Assembly (NCBI GenBank): GCA_030036985.1
Contig: JASHSD010000324.1
Location: forward strand, 1 to 5,374
Direction: 5' to 3'
DNA length: 5,374 bases
Origin: Bryobacteraceae bacterium
GTDB taxonomy: Bacteria; Acidobacteriota; Terriglobia; Bryobacterales; Bryobacteraceae
The notes below the pieces were generated by a model that made no database searches, was not told where the DNA came from, and saw nothing but the letters and a program-made list of their open reading frames with translations. Shown here one piece after another: positions 1 to 5,374 of the stretch (its first letter is position 1; every line of letters begins with the position of its first letter). Both the position numbers and the translations under genes were made by a program.

Positions 1-420
1 GTGCTGATTTCTCAGAACAAGCCGAACTACCTGGCCGCGATGGGCGGCGAGGCGGGCAGGCACCGCGTCGATGCGTTTTTGGGCAACATGGGCACCAAGA
101 TTTTCCACGCGAACGGCGACCCGGAAACCAACCGCTGGGCGTCGGACATGATCTCCGAGGAAATCCAGACCCGCACCAACTGGCACGGCACCACGGAAGA
201 CGGACGGGGCAGGGGCGGGGGCTCGGAGTCGCCGGGCCGCAAGGTGCTGCCTTCGGAGTTCACGAGCCTTAAGAAAGGCGGGCCGCAAAACGGCTTCGTC
301 ACCGACTGCATCGTCTACCAGACAGGGGCCTGCTTCCAGGCAAACTCGGGCGAGCCTTGGCTCCGCAGCTCGTTCCGCCAGCAGATTCCCGGCGTCACCT
401 GCAAGCCCGCGACGAAGTGA
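1..420 (+). CDS. TraD/VirD4-type conjugative coupling protein, C-terminal part (5' truncated by window)
   Basis: Type IV coupling proteins are inner-membrane hexameric ATPases that recruit the relaxosome to the conjugation channel. Only the last 139 residues are present. The reading frame is open from base 1, so the GTG there is probably an internal valine codon and the real start lies outside the window. Visible family features are the LISQN strand (residues 2-6) that resembles the late RecA-fold motif, followed by LGNMGTKIFHANGDPETNRW (residues 27-46), a pattern typical of the TraM-recognition/TraG-TraD C-terminal ATPase region. A glycine-rich linker (about 67-80) follows. The tail (about 84-127) carries LPSEFTSLKKGGP and PWLRSSFRQ, which resemble the end of these proteins in other elements. 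The Walker A and B motifs are expected upstream and cannot be checked. The family is assigned by pattern recognition, so the exact subfamily is uncertain. It stops at TGA 418-420, inside a hairpin. Confidence 0.8.
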   Translation: MLISQNKPNYLAAMGGEAGRHRVDAFLGNMGTKIFHANGDPETNRWASDMISEEIQTRTNWHGTTEDGRGRGGGSESPGRKVLPSEFTSLKKGGPQNGFVTDCIVYQTGACFQANSGEPWLRSSFRQQIPGVTCKPATK

Positions 421-446
421 AGCCCGGCCGGGGGCGCTTCGCTTTG
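413..446 (+). repeat. hairpin spanning the coupling-protein stop codon
   Basis: The arm AAGTGAAGC (415-423) pairs with GCTTCGCTT (436-444) over nine base pairs including one T-G wobble. It can extend outward by a C-G and a G-T pair and inward by CC/GG with a small bulge. The TGA stop codon lies in the left arm. Only a short T run follows, so it is not a canonical rho-independent terminator. It may attenuate transcription, protect the 3' end of an upstream transcript, or be incidental. Confidence 0.4.
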
Positions 447-494
447 AAACACGGGCGGGGAGCATCTCAATTTCCATTCGCATCAGCACGCTTC

Positions 495-501
495 AAGGAG
501 G
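495..501 (+). promoter_or_regulatory. strong Shine-Dalgarno for the membrane protein
   Basis: AAGGAGG ends nine bases before ATG 511. It is a perfect anti-16S complement and fixes the start of the 252-residue protein. It also suggests efficient translation independent of the upstream coupling-protein gene, which ends 90 bp earlier. Confidence 0.8.
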
Positions 502-510
502 GCGTGAGTC

Positions 511-1269
511 ATGAAGTTATACGGTGAAACCCGCGAGCTGCTCAAAGGCACCGAGCAGTGGCGGACCTTCGAGGTGTTACTGGCGATTATCAGCCTGATC
601 AGCGGCTGCTTCGCCGTCAGCGTCGTGCCGTTCATCCGGAAGGATTTCGGGGAGCGTTACCTGAGCTGGCTCAACCTGTTCTTCGGCTACACGGTCGTCG
701 CCAATTTCACGTTCCTGGGCAGCATGTTCGGTTTCCTCACGCGCCAGGGCGGGCAGCAATTCATGGTGCTGTTCTGGCTCGCTTTTATCGCGATGGGCGT
801 CTACCGCCGCTGGGAAATCAACCGGAAGAATAACGCCGGCGTCGAATGGCACAGCATGTACATGGGCACCTCCATTCTGCCGCTGCCCGTCTCCACCGAG
901 AAAATCTACAAGTTCTTCGAGCCCGCGCTGGTGTTCGGGGCCGGGCACCTGCTCTGGACCATCTCCGGCCAGGTCGGCCTCTGGCTGATGATCTCGGCCG
1001 TGGCGCTGTTCATCAACAACCATATCGTTTATTACAACGAGCGCCGCGCCATGCTCGACATGCGCGACGCCGAGATTGAAGCCAAGTATTTGAGCGCCGC
1101 GCTGGCGGGCAAACCCGCGAGCGAAACCGGCGGCTTCGTGGTGGCGGAATCGAGCGTCCGGCTCATGGGCCAGGACGCGCGCCTCAAGGACGCCTTCGCC
1201 AATCTCTCTCCCGAATTGAAACACGTGCTCGATGCCGAGCCGGGCGCAACTGCGCCGGAATCGAGGTGA
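511..1269 (+). CDS. multi-pass inner-membrane protein of unknown function in conjugation module
   Basis: I do not recognise this 252-residue protein. Hydrophobic stretches are visible at about residues 20-41, 52-76, 83-98 and 137-170. The last is long enough for two passes, so four or five membrane segments are likely. A charged loop RRWEINRKNN (99-108) follows the third and would favour a cytoplasmic side by the positive-inside rule. The C-terminal 80 residues (from about 172) are soluble, with an acidic/basic helical part (NERRAMLDMRDAEIEAKYL, 176-194). There is no cleavable signal peptide: the N-terminus is charged before the first hydrophobic segment. The start is supported by a perfect AAGGAGG site. 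It sits between a coupling protein and a relaxase, and its stop is six bases from the next start. An accessory role in conjugation, such as a membrane partner of the coupling protein or surface exclusion, is inference only. Confidence 0.8.
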   Translation: MKLYGETRELLKGTEQWRTFEVLLAIISLISGCFAVSVVPFIRKDFGERYLSWLNLFFGYTVVANFTFLGSMFGFLTRQGGQQFMVLFWLAFIAMGVYRRWEINRKNNAGVEWHSMYMGTSILPLPVSTEKIYKFFEPALVFGAGHLLWTISGQVGLWLMISAVALFINNHIVYYNERRAMLDMRDAEIEAKYLSAALAGKPASETGGFVVAESSVRLMGQDARLKDAFANLSPELKHVLDAEPGATAPESR

Positions 1270-1275
1270 TATGCC

Positions 1276-1473
1276 ATGTCCGCAGCGGAGAAGTACGGAC
1301 GGGTGGAATCCATGCCCGCCGAGTCGCTCGCCCAGGCGCGAGCGGCGGGGCAGGTAATGGCCGACAAAGGCGTGACCCATAACGCCGGCGAGTCCCAGAC
1401 TCCCGCCGCTAAATACGCCGCGCCGGCGAACAACCAGATGGAGCGCTCGCTCTCGCAGGGACGGTCCCTGTGA
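1276..1473 (+). CDS. small soluble protein, unknown function
   Basis: This 65-residue reading frame starts six bases after the stop of the membrane-protein gene. It is preceded by GAGGTGAT (1263-1270), a good Shine-Dalgarno five bases before ATG that overlaps the upstream stop, so translational coupling is likely. The product is rich in Ala, Ser, Gln and Glu. It has no hydrophobic segment, no cysteine and no motif I recognise, and the second half (from about residue 37) looks disordered. Spacing and ribosome site are the main support; the composition does not prove it is coding. The last codons overlap a 15-bp palindrome at 1456-1470. It may be a small relaxosome or regulatory accessory protein, but nothing in the sequence shows that. 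Confidence 0.55.
   Translation: MSAAEKYGRVESMPAESLAQARAAGQVMADKGVTHNAGESQTPAAKYAAPANNQMERSLSQGRSL
1456..1470. repeat. 15-bp palindrome, operator-like
   Basis: CAGGGAC (1456-1462) and GTCCCTG (1464-1470) are perfect inverted arms around a single G. The site overlaps the last five sense codons of the 65-residue gene, directly before its TGA. An additional 8-bp palindrome GAGCGCTC lies at 1441-1448. Together they open the repeat-rich stretch that leads to the relaxase. An odd-centred palindrome of this size fits a dimeric regulator or accessory protein site, but this is inference and coding constraint could also explain it. Confidence 0.45.
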
Positions 1474-1493
1474 AGGAAAGCGATCCGAAATGC

Positions 1494-1520
1494 GGGGCGC
1501 GCGAGTGTGACGCGCGCCTC
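1494..1520 (+). repeat. strong GC-rich hairpin after the small gene
   Basis: GGCGCGCG (1496-1503) pairs perfectly with CGCGCGCC (1511-1518) around the 7-base loop AGTGTGA. A G-T and a G-C pair extend it to ten base pairs. It begins 20 bases after the stop of the 65-residue gene, a position suited to ending or slowing transcription of the upstream operon. The following bases are TCCCTTGG-like without a T run, so it is not a standard intrinsic terminator. A structural role in the oriT region is the alternative. Confidence 0.5.
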
Positions 1521-1630
1521 CCTTGGCGACGATGTCCCGCAAAGAAAAAGTTCCGCAACCCGAGGCGAATTTCATGAACGGACAACTCAACATTTCGCGG
1601 GGGCGGATCGCTCCTGTGACATTTAGGATT

Positions 1631-1665
1631 CGCCAACTGTGGCGGACGAATCACGGCTGGCGGAC
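1631..1665. repeat. inverted repeat plus direct repeat TGGCGGAC
   Basis: CGCCA (1631-1635) and TGGCG (1640-1644) form a small hairpin around ACTG, and flanking ATT and AAT bases could extend it across a bulge. TGGCGGAC occurs at 1640-1647 and again at 1658-1665, an 18-base period. The core of the motif recurs inverted as TGTCCG at 1694-1699. Repeated short sites of this kind are commonly bound by relaxosome accessory proteins such as ribbon-helix-helix factors in MobF plasmids, which is an inference here. Confidence 0.45.
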
Positions 1666-1666
1666 A

Positions 1667-1677
1667 CAAGATTCTTG
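1667..1677. repeat. 11-bp palindrome inside a larger inverted repeat
   Basis: CAAGA and TCTTG are perfect arms around one T. The palindrome lies between CGGACA (1661-1666) and TGTCCG (1694-1699), which are themselves inverted. The nested layout fits a protein binding site or structured relaxosome DNA. It is short enough to occur by chance, so support comes from the clustering of repeats. Confidence 0.35.
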
Positions 1678-1703
1678 CGCGCTGGCAATGGCTTGTCCGG
1701 CCC

Positions 1704-1720
1704 CCTATGCAACGCATAGG
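1704..1720. repeat. perfect hairpin CCTATGC-AAC-GCATAGG, candidate relaxase-recognition hairpin
   Basis: Seven perfectly paired bases flank a three-base loop. In TrwC and TraI systems the relaxase recognises a hairpin whose 3' side is followed, 8-9 bases later, by the nick. Here the + strand reads AGACTAGTGTC after the hairpin, so a nick near 1728-1730 would fit that spacing. The - strand reads GGGCCGGACAAG on its 3' side, which fits the spacing equally but looks less like known TGT-type nick sites. The strand cannot be decided from sequence. Confidence 0.45.
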
Positions 1721-1763
1721 AGACTAGTGTCAACGCTTACTTTCTTCTTGCTTTTCTCAACCG

Positions 1764-1794
1764 GTGGGGGTAGACGGCAAAGACTAACCCCTAC
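1764..1794 (+). repeat. hairpin in the leader region of the relaxase gene
   Basis: GTGGGGGTAG (1764-1773) pairs with CTAACCCCTAC (1784-1794) with one G-T wobble and one bulged A, leaving a ten-base loop. It ends 34 bases before the relaxase ATG. It could be an operator or messenger structure that limits relaxase expression, or another oriT element. Confidence 0.4.
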
Positions 1795-1828
1795 AGGTTG
1801 TGTCCTTAAACCATAACGGGATCGGCCC

Positions 1829-4702
1829 ATGTTGTTTATCAATCACGCCGTCAACGCCAAGGCCGCCAAGGATTATTTCACCGAGCATCTGTCCAAATCC
1901 GATTACTACATGCGCGATGCCCAGGAGATTGCCGGGGAGTGGCACGGGCGGGGGGCCGAACTGCTGGGACTGTCGGGACAGGTGGACAAGGACAGCTACT
2001 TCCGCCTCTGCGAAAACATCAACCCCAAGACCGGCGAGCAACTGACGCCGCGCACGAAAGCCGCAAGGCGCGTCACCTACGATTTTACTTTCGACGCTCC
2101 CAAATCCGTCACGCTCGCTTACGAGCTGGGAGGGGACGACCGGGTCATGGACGCATTCCGCCAATCGGTCAAGGAAACGATGGGCGAGATGGAGGACGCC
2201 ATGCGGGCGCGTGTTCGCAAGAACGGAGCGCAACGCGAGGACCGGCAGACCTGCAACATGGTTTGGGGCGAATTCATCCACCGCACTACCCGTCCGGTTA
2301 CCGAGGACGGCGCTTCCATTCCCGATCCGCAACTGCACTGTCACGCCGTCGCCATCAACGCCACTTACGACCCGGCGGAGGATCGCTGGAAGGCCGGGGA
2401 GTTCGAGCACCTGGTGCGCGACAAAGGCTATTACCAAGCCGCTTTCCATTCCCGTCTTGCTGAAAAACTCGCCGCTCTCGGCTACGGCATCGAACGCGAC
2501 AAAAACAGCTTCAAGCTCTCAGGCATCGACCCTGAAACCTGCAAGACGTTCTCTCGCCGGGGCGAGATTATCAAGGCCGAAGCCCTGCGGCTCGGCCTTA
2601 CCACTCCCGAGGCCAAGCAAATGCTCGCCAAGAAAACCCGCGAGGCGAAGCCGGAGAATCCGATGAGCATGGCGGAACTGCGCAAGGCATGGAATAAACG
2701 CCTGAAAGACGGCGAGCGCGAGGCGATTCTAGAGGCGCGCGACGGACGCGATACCCAGGCGCTCGGCGCGGGGCAGGCCGTCGATTACGCCATCGCCCAT
2801 TGCTTCGAGCGTTCCTCCGCCGTCACCAAAAAGAAGCTCCTGGAGACCGCCCTGATTCACAGCTTCGGCAAGGGGAGCGTCAAGGACGTGCGCAACGCGG
2901 CCCTGCGCGATTCCATCCTCTACAACGACGTAAAGGGAAAACGCTACGTCACGACAAAGGACGTGCTGCGCGAGGAACTGGACATGATTAATTTCGCGCG
3001 GCACGGACGCGCCACGCGCGGCAAGCTCGGCGGCTACGGAACCATTAACCTCGATCCCGCCTTGAGCGATGAGCAACGCAACGCGGCGCTCGTGATTCTC
3101 AATTCCCGCGACAAGGTGACCGGCCTGCAAGGGAAGGCGGGCACCGGCAAAACCACCATGATGCGGGCGACTATCGGAGCCATCGAAAAAACCGGCAAGC
3201 AGGTCTTTACCTTCGCTCCCTCGGCGGAAGCCTCGCACGGCGTGCTCGCGGGCGAGGCGGGATTCAAGAACGCCGAAACCGTCGAGCGCCTTCTTATCGA
3301 CCCGGAAATGCAGAAGCGCGTCCACGGCCAGGTGCTCTGGGTGGACGAAGCCGGGTTGCTCTCCGTCAAGGATATGAAGCGGCTTTTCGACGTGGCGAAA
3401 GAGCAGGACGCCCGCGTGATTCTCTCCGGGGATTCCGCCCAGCATAACGCCGTCCTGCGCGGCGACGCGCTGCGGGTTTTGGAAAATAATTCCGCGATGA
3501 AATCGGCGTCCCTTACGGAGATCCATCGCCAGACGAACGACACCTACCGCAAGGCGATTGCCGATATCTCCCAGGGCGACACCATAGGCAAGGACGGCAG
3601 AACCAAGCTGGAAGCCGGACTCTCGGCGCTCGACGATATGGGCGCGATTATCGAAGTCCAGGGGCCGGAGCGTTACAAGCGGATCGCGGAGGATTACGCC
3701 GACGTTATCACGCAGCGCAAGGCGAACGGCGAATACAAGACTTCCCTCGTCGTCGCTCCCACTCACGCGGAAATCGGCCACGTCACCGACGCCATACGCG
3801 AGACGCTTAAAGAGCAAGGCAGGCTCGGAATCAAAGAACGGGAATTTACGTCGCTCCGTTCGCGCAATCTCACCGAGGCGGAGCGCACCGACGCCAATTC
3901 CTACCAGACGGGCGAGGTAATCCAGTTCCACCAGAACGCCAAGGGGTTCAAGCGCGGCGAGCGCGTGACCGTCATCAATGCCGGCAACGCCGGCGCGAGA
4001 AGCACGGCGGGGGGCATGGATGGAATTACCGTCGCCCGCGCGGACGGTAGCAAGACGCTGCTGCCTTTCAGCGAAGCGAAAAAGTTTCAGGTCTACGAGC
4101 CGCGTAAGCTCGCCCTGGCCGAAGGCGACAAGCTCCGCATCACCATGAACGGGTATGTGGGTGAAGCGCGGCGGGGCTTGTTGGGACTCAAGGGCAAAGA
4201 CAGGCTCAATAACGGGGCGCTCTATCAGGTGGAAGGCTTCACCAAACAGGGCGATATCAAGCTCACCAACGGGTTCATTGTTCCGAAGAATTACGGGGGG
4301 CTGACGCATGGCTACGTGGTCACTTCCCATGCAAGCCAGGGCAAGACAGTGGACGTGCCGCTCGTGGCCCTCGGCCAGGAATCCTTCGCCGCTGCCAATC
4401 GGGAACAACTCTACGTCTCGCTCTCGCGCGGACGCGAGGCTGTGCGCGTCTATACCGACGACAAGGCTGCCATGCTCGACGCCGTGCAAAGCTCCGGGGC
4501 GCGTATGTCCGCAACGGAGTTAATGGGGAAGAAGGCGGACGAACAGGCCACCGCGCACAACCGCAAGCGGACGCTGCTGAATCGCTTCCACAGGCATGTA
4601 CGCCATGTCTACTACAAGCTGCGCGAGCGCATCGCTGCGCACGATTACGTCCAAGCCTATATTGCCCACCACCAGCAGAGGAGCACAGGCCATGAAAGAT
4701 AG
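1829..4702 (+). CDS. MobF (TrwC/TraI-type) conjugative relaxase-helicase
   Basis: The 957-residue enzyme should cleave one oriT strand by tyrosine transesterification and unwind the plasmid 5' to 3'. The relaxase domain (about 1-300) has candidate catalytic tyrosines Y16 and Y26/Y27, D85 in the YDFTFDAPKS segment (matching the TrwC catalytic aspartate), and metal ligands H151, H170 and H172 in HRTTRP...DPQLHCH. A linker follows. The superfamily 1 helicase domain shows Q416 in LSDEQ, Walker A GKAGTGKT (435-442, K441), Walker B WVDEAG (D506, E507), GDSAQ (534-538), HGYVVTSHASQGKT (827-840) and the arginine motif QLYVSLSRGR (860-869). The basic tail from about 905 is not recognised. Length is close to TrwC (about 966). 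ATG 1829 is fixed by an in-frame TAA at 1814 and by the family's usual ML start; the ribosome site is weak (GGGAT). Oddities are YF rather than YY at the first tyrosine pair and an approximately eight-residue longer metal loop. Confidence 0.95.
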   Translation: MLFINHAVNAKAAKDYFTEHLSKSDYYMRDAQEIAGEWHGRGAELLGLSGQVDKDSYFRLCENINPKTGEQLTPRTKAARRVTYDFTFDAPKSVTLAYELGGDDRVMDAFRQSVKETMGEMEDAMRARVRKNGAQREDRQTCNMVWGEFIHRTTRPVTEDGASIPDPQLHCHAVAINATYDPAEDRWKAGEFEHLVRDKGYYQAAFHSRLAEKLAALGYGIERDKNSFKLSGIDPETCKTFSRRGEIIKAEALRLGLTTPEAKQMLAKKTREAKPENPMSMAELRKAWNKRLKDGEREAILEARDGRDTQALGAGQAVDYAIAHCFERSSAVTKKKLLETALIHSFGKGSVKDVRNAALRDSILYNDVKGKRYVTTKDVLREELDMINFARHGRATRGKLGGYGTINLDPALSDEQRNAALVILNSRDKVTGLQGKAGTGKTTMMRATIGAIEKTGKQVFTFAPSAEASHGVLAGEAGFKNAETVERLLIDPEMQKRVHGQVLWVDEAGLLSVKDMKRLFDVAKEQDARVILSGDSAQHNAVLRGDALRVLENNSAMKSASLTEIHRQTNDTYRKAIADISQGDTIGKDGRTKLEAGLSALDDMGAIIEVQGPERYKRIAEDYADVITQRKANGEYKTSLVVAPTHAEIGHVTDAIRETLKEQGRLGIKEREFTSLRSRNLTEAERTDANSYQTGEVIQFHQNAKGFKRGERVTVINAGNAGARSTAGGMDGITVARADGSKTLLPFSEAKKFQVYEPRKLALAEGDKLRITMNGYVGEARRGLLGLKGKDRLNNGALYQVEGFTKQGDIKLTNGFIVPKNYGGLTHGYVVTSHASQGKTVDVPLVALGQESFAAANREQLYVSLSRGREAVRVYTDDKAAMLDAVQSSGARMSATELMGKKADEQATAHNRKRTLLNRFHRHVRHVYYKLRERIAAHDYVQAYIAHHQQRSTGHER
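4677..4683 (+). promoter_or_regulatory. Shine-Dalgarno inside relaxase end that sets the next start
   Basis: AGAGGAG ends eight bases before ATG 4692. The reading frame is open much further upstream (from 4596), but this site and the overlap with the relaxase stop mark 4692 as the likely start of the following gene. Confidence 0.65.
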
Positions 4703-5114
4703 CGACACCCACACGACGCACGCGCGGCCAGGCTCTACCATCCATAAATTCCTAAAGCCTCAGCCGCCGCGCCACGAGCCGACAGAGCAGGAGGCGATAG
4801 ATTCATTTCAGGAAGCCCGCGCGCAAAGCCGGGATGCGCTCATGCTCGATGTCCGGCTCTCAAGCGGCAGGATCGCGAGCTTCCCTTACTCCTCCCTGCT
4901 GCTGGCCGATTACCTTCCTGACGGTAGTCTGCTGCTGGATTTTGGAAAGTACGAAGTGCGGGCGGAAGGCAGCAACATGCTCCGGGTGCGGGAACTGATT
5001 GTAGAACACCGGGCGCGGTTCATTCAGGAGGGCGTCGATATCGAGCGCGGCCTCAAGGATTCGGACGCGGTGCATTTCGAGCATATCGAGATTACGAAAG
5101 TCGAGGAATTATGA
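4692..5114 (+). CDS. 140-residue protein of unknown function, coupled to relaxase
   Basis: Start ATG 4692 overlaps the relaxase stop by 11 bases and has an AGAGGAG ribosome site; the frame is open further upstream but earlier starts would lie deep inside the relaxase. The first 45 residues are polar and proline/histidine-rich, probably flexible. A compact core follows: strands around 50-57 (LMLDVRL), a turn SSGR, FPYSSLLLADY (64-74), LLLDFGKYEVRAEG (80-93), then a helix at 96-112 (MLRVRELIVEHRARFIQ). The tail is acidic. There is no membrane segment or signal peptide. The pattern 'DVRL..GR...PYS.L' followed by 'DF..YEVR..G' resembles small hypothetical proteins I have seen near mobile-element genes, but I cannot name a family or function. 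Overlap with the next gene (ATGA) puts it in one translational unit with the relaxase. Confidence 0.8.
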   Translation: MKDSDTHTTHARPGSTIHKFLKPQPPRHEPTEQEAIDSFQEARAQSRDALMLDVRLSSGRIASFPYSSLLLADYLPDGSLLLDFGKYEVRAEGSNMLRVRELIVEHRARFIQEGVDIERGLKDSDAVHFEHIEITKVEEL

Positions 5115-5329
5115 CACTGGAAACGGTACGGGCGCTATCGGACGCCGATCTCTCGCAGGTCGTCGCCTGGGGGCAGGCGGAAATCAAAGCGCGGGCGGAA
5201 AAGCGCAAACAGGAAACCATCGCGAAGATCAAGGAATTGGCCGGAGCGGTCGGCGTCACGGTCGCGATTGGAGGGCAAAGGGGGAGACCAGCGCTAGGAA
5301 AGCCAAGCTCAAAGCTCGCTAAACAATAG
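5111..5329 (+). CDS. 72-residue basic protein with RGRP motif, putative DNA-binding/H-NS-like
   Basis: The ATG overlaps the TGA of the preceding gene as ATGA, a classic translational-coupling arrangement, with GAGGA (5103-5107) as a close ribosome site. Residues 1-46 are predicted helical and charged (KARAEKRKQETIAKIKELAG, 26-45), suitable for a coiled coil or dimer helix. The C-terminal part carries GGQRGRPALGK, where RGRP (57-60) resembles the minor-groove-reading loop of AT-hooks and of H-NS-type proteins. The tail is lysine-rich. Full H-NS proteins are about 130 residues with a longer C-terminal domain, so this is at best a minimal relative. A role in coating or silencing element DNA or regulating transfer genes is inference. 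No terminator follows; the 45 bases after the stop show nothing I can identify. Confidence 0.75.
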   Translation: MTLETVRALSDADLSQVVAWGQAEIKARAEKRKQETIAKIKELAGAVGVTVAIGGQRGRPALGKPSSKLAKQ

Positions 5330-5374
5330 CACAAAGATGGACTTACCGACTAAATTTTCCTGATGTATTGGTCC

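Larger units (their letters stand above)
1474..1828. other. non-coding repeat-rich region, candidate origin of transfer and relaxase promoter
   Basis: These 355 bases lie between the small gene and the relaxase start and hold no convincing gene. An open frame from 1523 (ATG 1532) to 1816 exists, but it lacks a good ribosome site and its second half runs through repeats and a pyrimidine tract with unusual codons. The region holds inverted repeats at 1494-1520, 1631-1644, 1667-1677, 1704-1720 and 1764-1794, and an 8-bp direct repeat at 1640/1658. A pyrimidine-rich tract covers 1736-1758, more AT-rich than the genes around it. In known MobF systems (F, R388) oriT is close to the relaxosome genes and has a hairpin about 8-9 bases from nic. 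This is the only intergenic space of suitable size here, so oriT is the best guess, unproven. The relaxase promoter should also lie here; I see no clear -35/-10 pair. Confidence 0.55.

Noticed and set aside
577..1593. Antisense open frame of 338 residues opposite the membrane protein and small gene
   Set aside because: Translation is rich in His, Arg and Gly with no domain, and the + strand genes have good ribosome sites.
1748..1776. Possible -35/-10 pair (TTGCTT and TAGACG, 17-base spacer)
   Set aside because: The -10 matches the consensus at only three of six positions; too weak to annotate as a promoter.
1523..1816. Open frame of up to 97 residues in the intergenic region
   Set aside because: No good ribosome site at TTG 1523 or ATG 1532, codon use in the second half unlike the neighbours, and it runs through the clustered repeats. 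A real short gene cannot be fully excluded.
1784..2449. Antisense open frame over the start of the relaxase
   Set aside because: Covers the catalytic relaxase region encoded on the + strand; a shadow frame.
3978..3993. GCCGGC-AAC-GCCGGC inverted repeat inside the relaxase gene
   Set aside because: It encodes an AGNAG-type stretch with GC-rich codons in the helicase domain; coding constraint explains it.
2729..4489. Long antisense open frame (586 residues) opposite the relaxase
   Set aside because: The + strand frame carries all helicase motifs; a long antisense frame is a common by-product of high third-position GC. Its translation shows no recognisable motif.
1..5374. CRISPR array, tRNA, rRNA or insertion sequence
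   Set aside because: No regularly spaced repeats, no cloverleaf-like sequence, no transposase and no terminal inverted repeats with target duplication seen.

Overview
This window is part of a conjugative or mobilisation module from a plasmid or integrative conjugative element. GC content is high by eye, and all genes lie on the + strand. The TraD/VirD4-type coupling protein and the two-tyrosine MobF (TrwC-like) relaxase with an RBS-driven, overlapping gene organisation point to a bacterium, most likely Gram-negative. I cannot assign a phylum from the sequence alone.

Layout. Positions 1-420 hold the C-terminal end of a coupling-protein ATPase, cut by the window edge. A 90-bp gap follows, with a hairpin that spans the coupling-protein stop codon. 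Next come a 252-residue multi-pass membrane protein (511-1269) and a tightly spaced 65-residue small protein (1276-1473), neither of which I recognise. Positions 1474-1828 are an apparently non-coding 355-bp stretch. Together with the last codons of the small gene before it, this stretch is crowded with inverted and direct repeats, and it is the natural candidate for the origin of transfer and the relaxase promoter/operator region. The large gene at 1829-4702 encodes a 957-residue relaxase-helicase with recognisable catalytic residues in both domains. Two small genes follow in overlapping translation-coupled arrangement: a 140-residue protein of unknown function (4692-5114) and a 72-residue basic protein with an RGRP motif (5111-5329). 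The last 45 bases hold nothing I can identify.

How the genes work together (inference from family knowledge). The relaxase would nick one strand at oriT, stay bound to its 5' end through a tyrosine and unwind the duplex with its helicase domain. The coupling protein would pass the relaxase-DNA complex to a type IV secretion channel encoded outside the window. The membrane protein may be an accessory of that machinery. The RGRP protein may be a small DNA-binding or silencing factor co-expressed with the relaxase.

The window is best read as a recognisable conjugation module with some unusual details rather than an entirely new system. The main points of interest are the uncharacterised repeat-rich oriT candidate, the variant metal-binding loop of the relaxase, and the unrecognised small genes locked to it by overlap.
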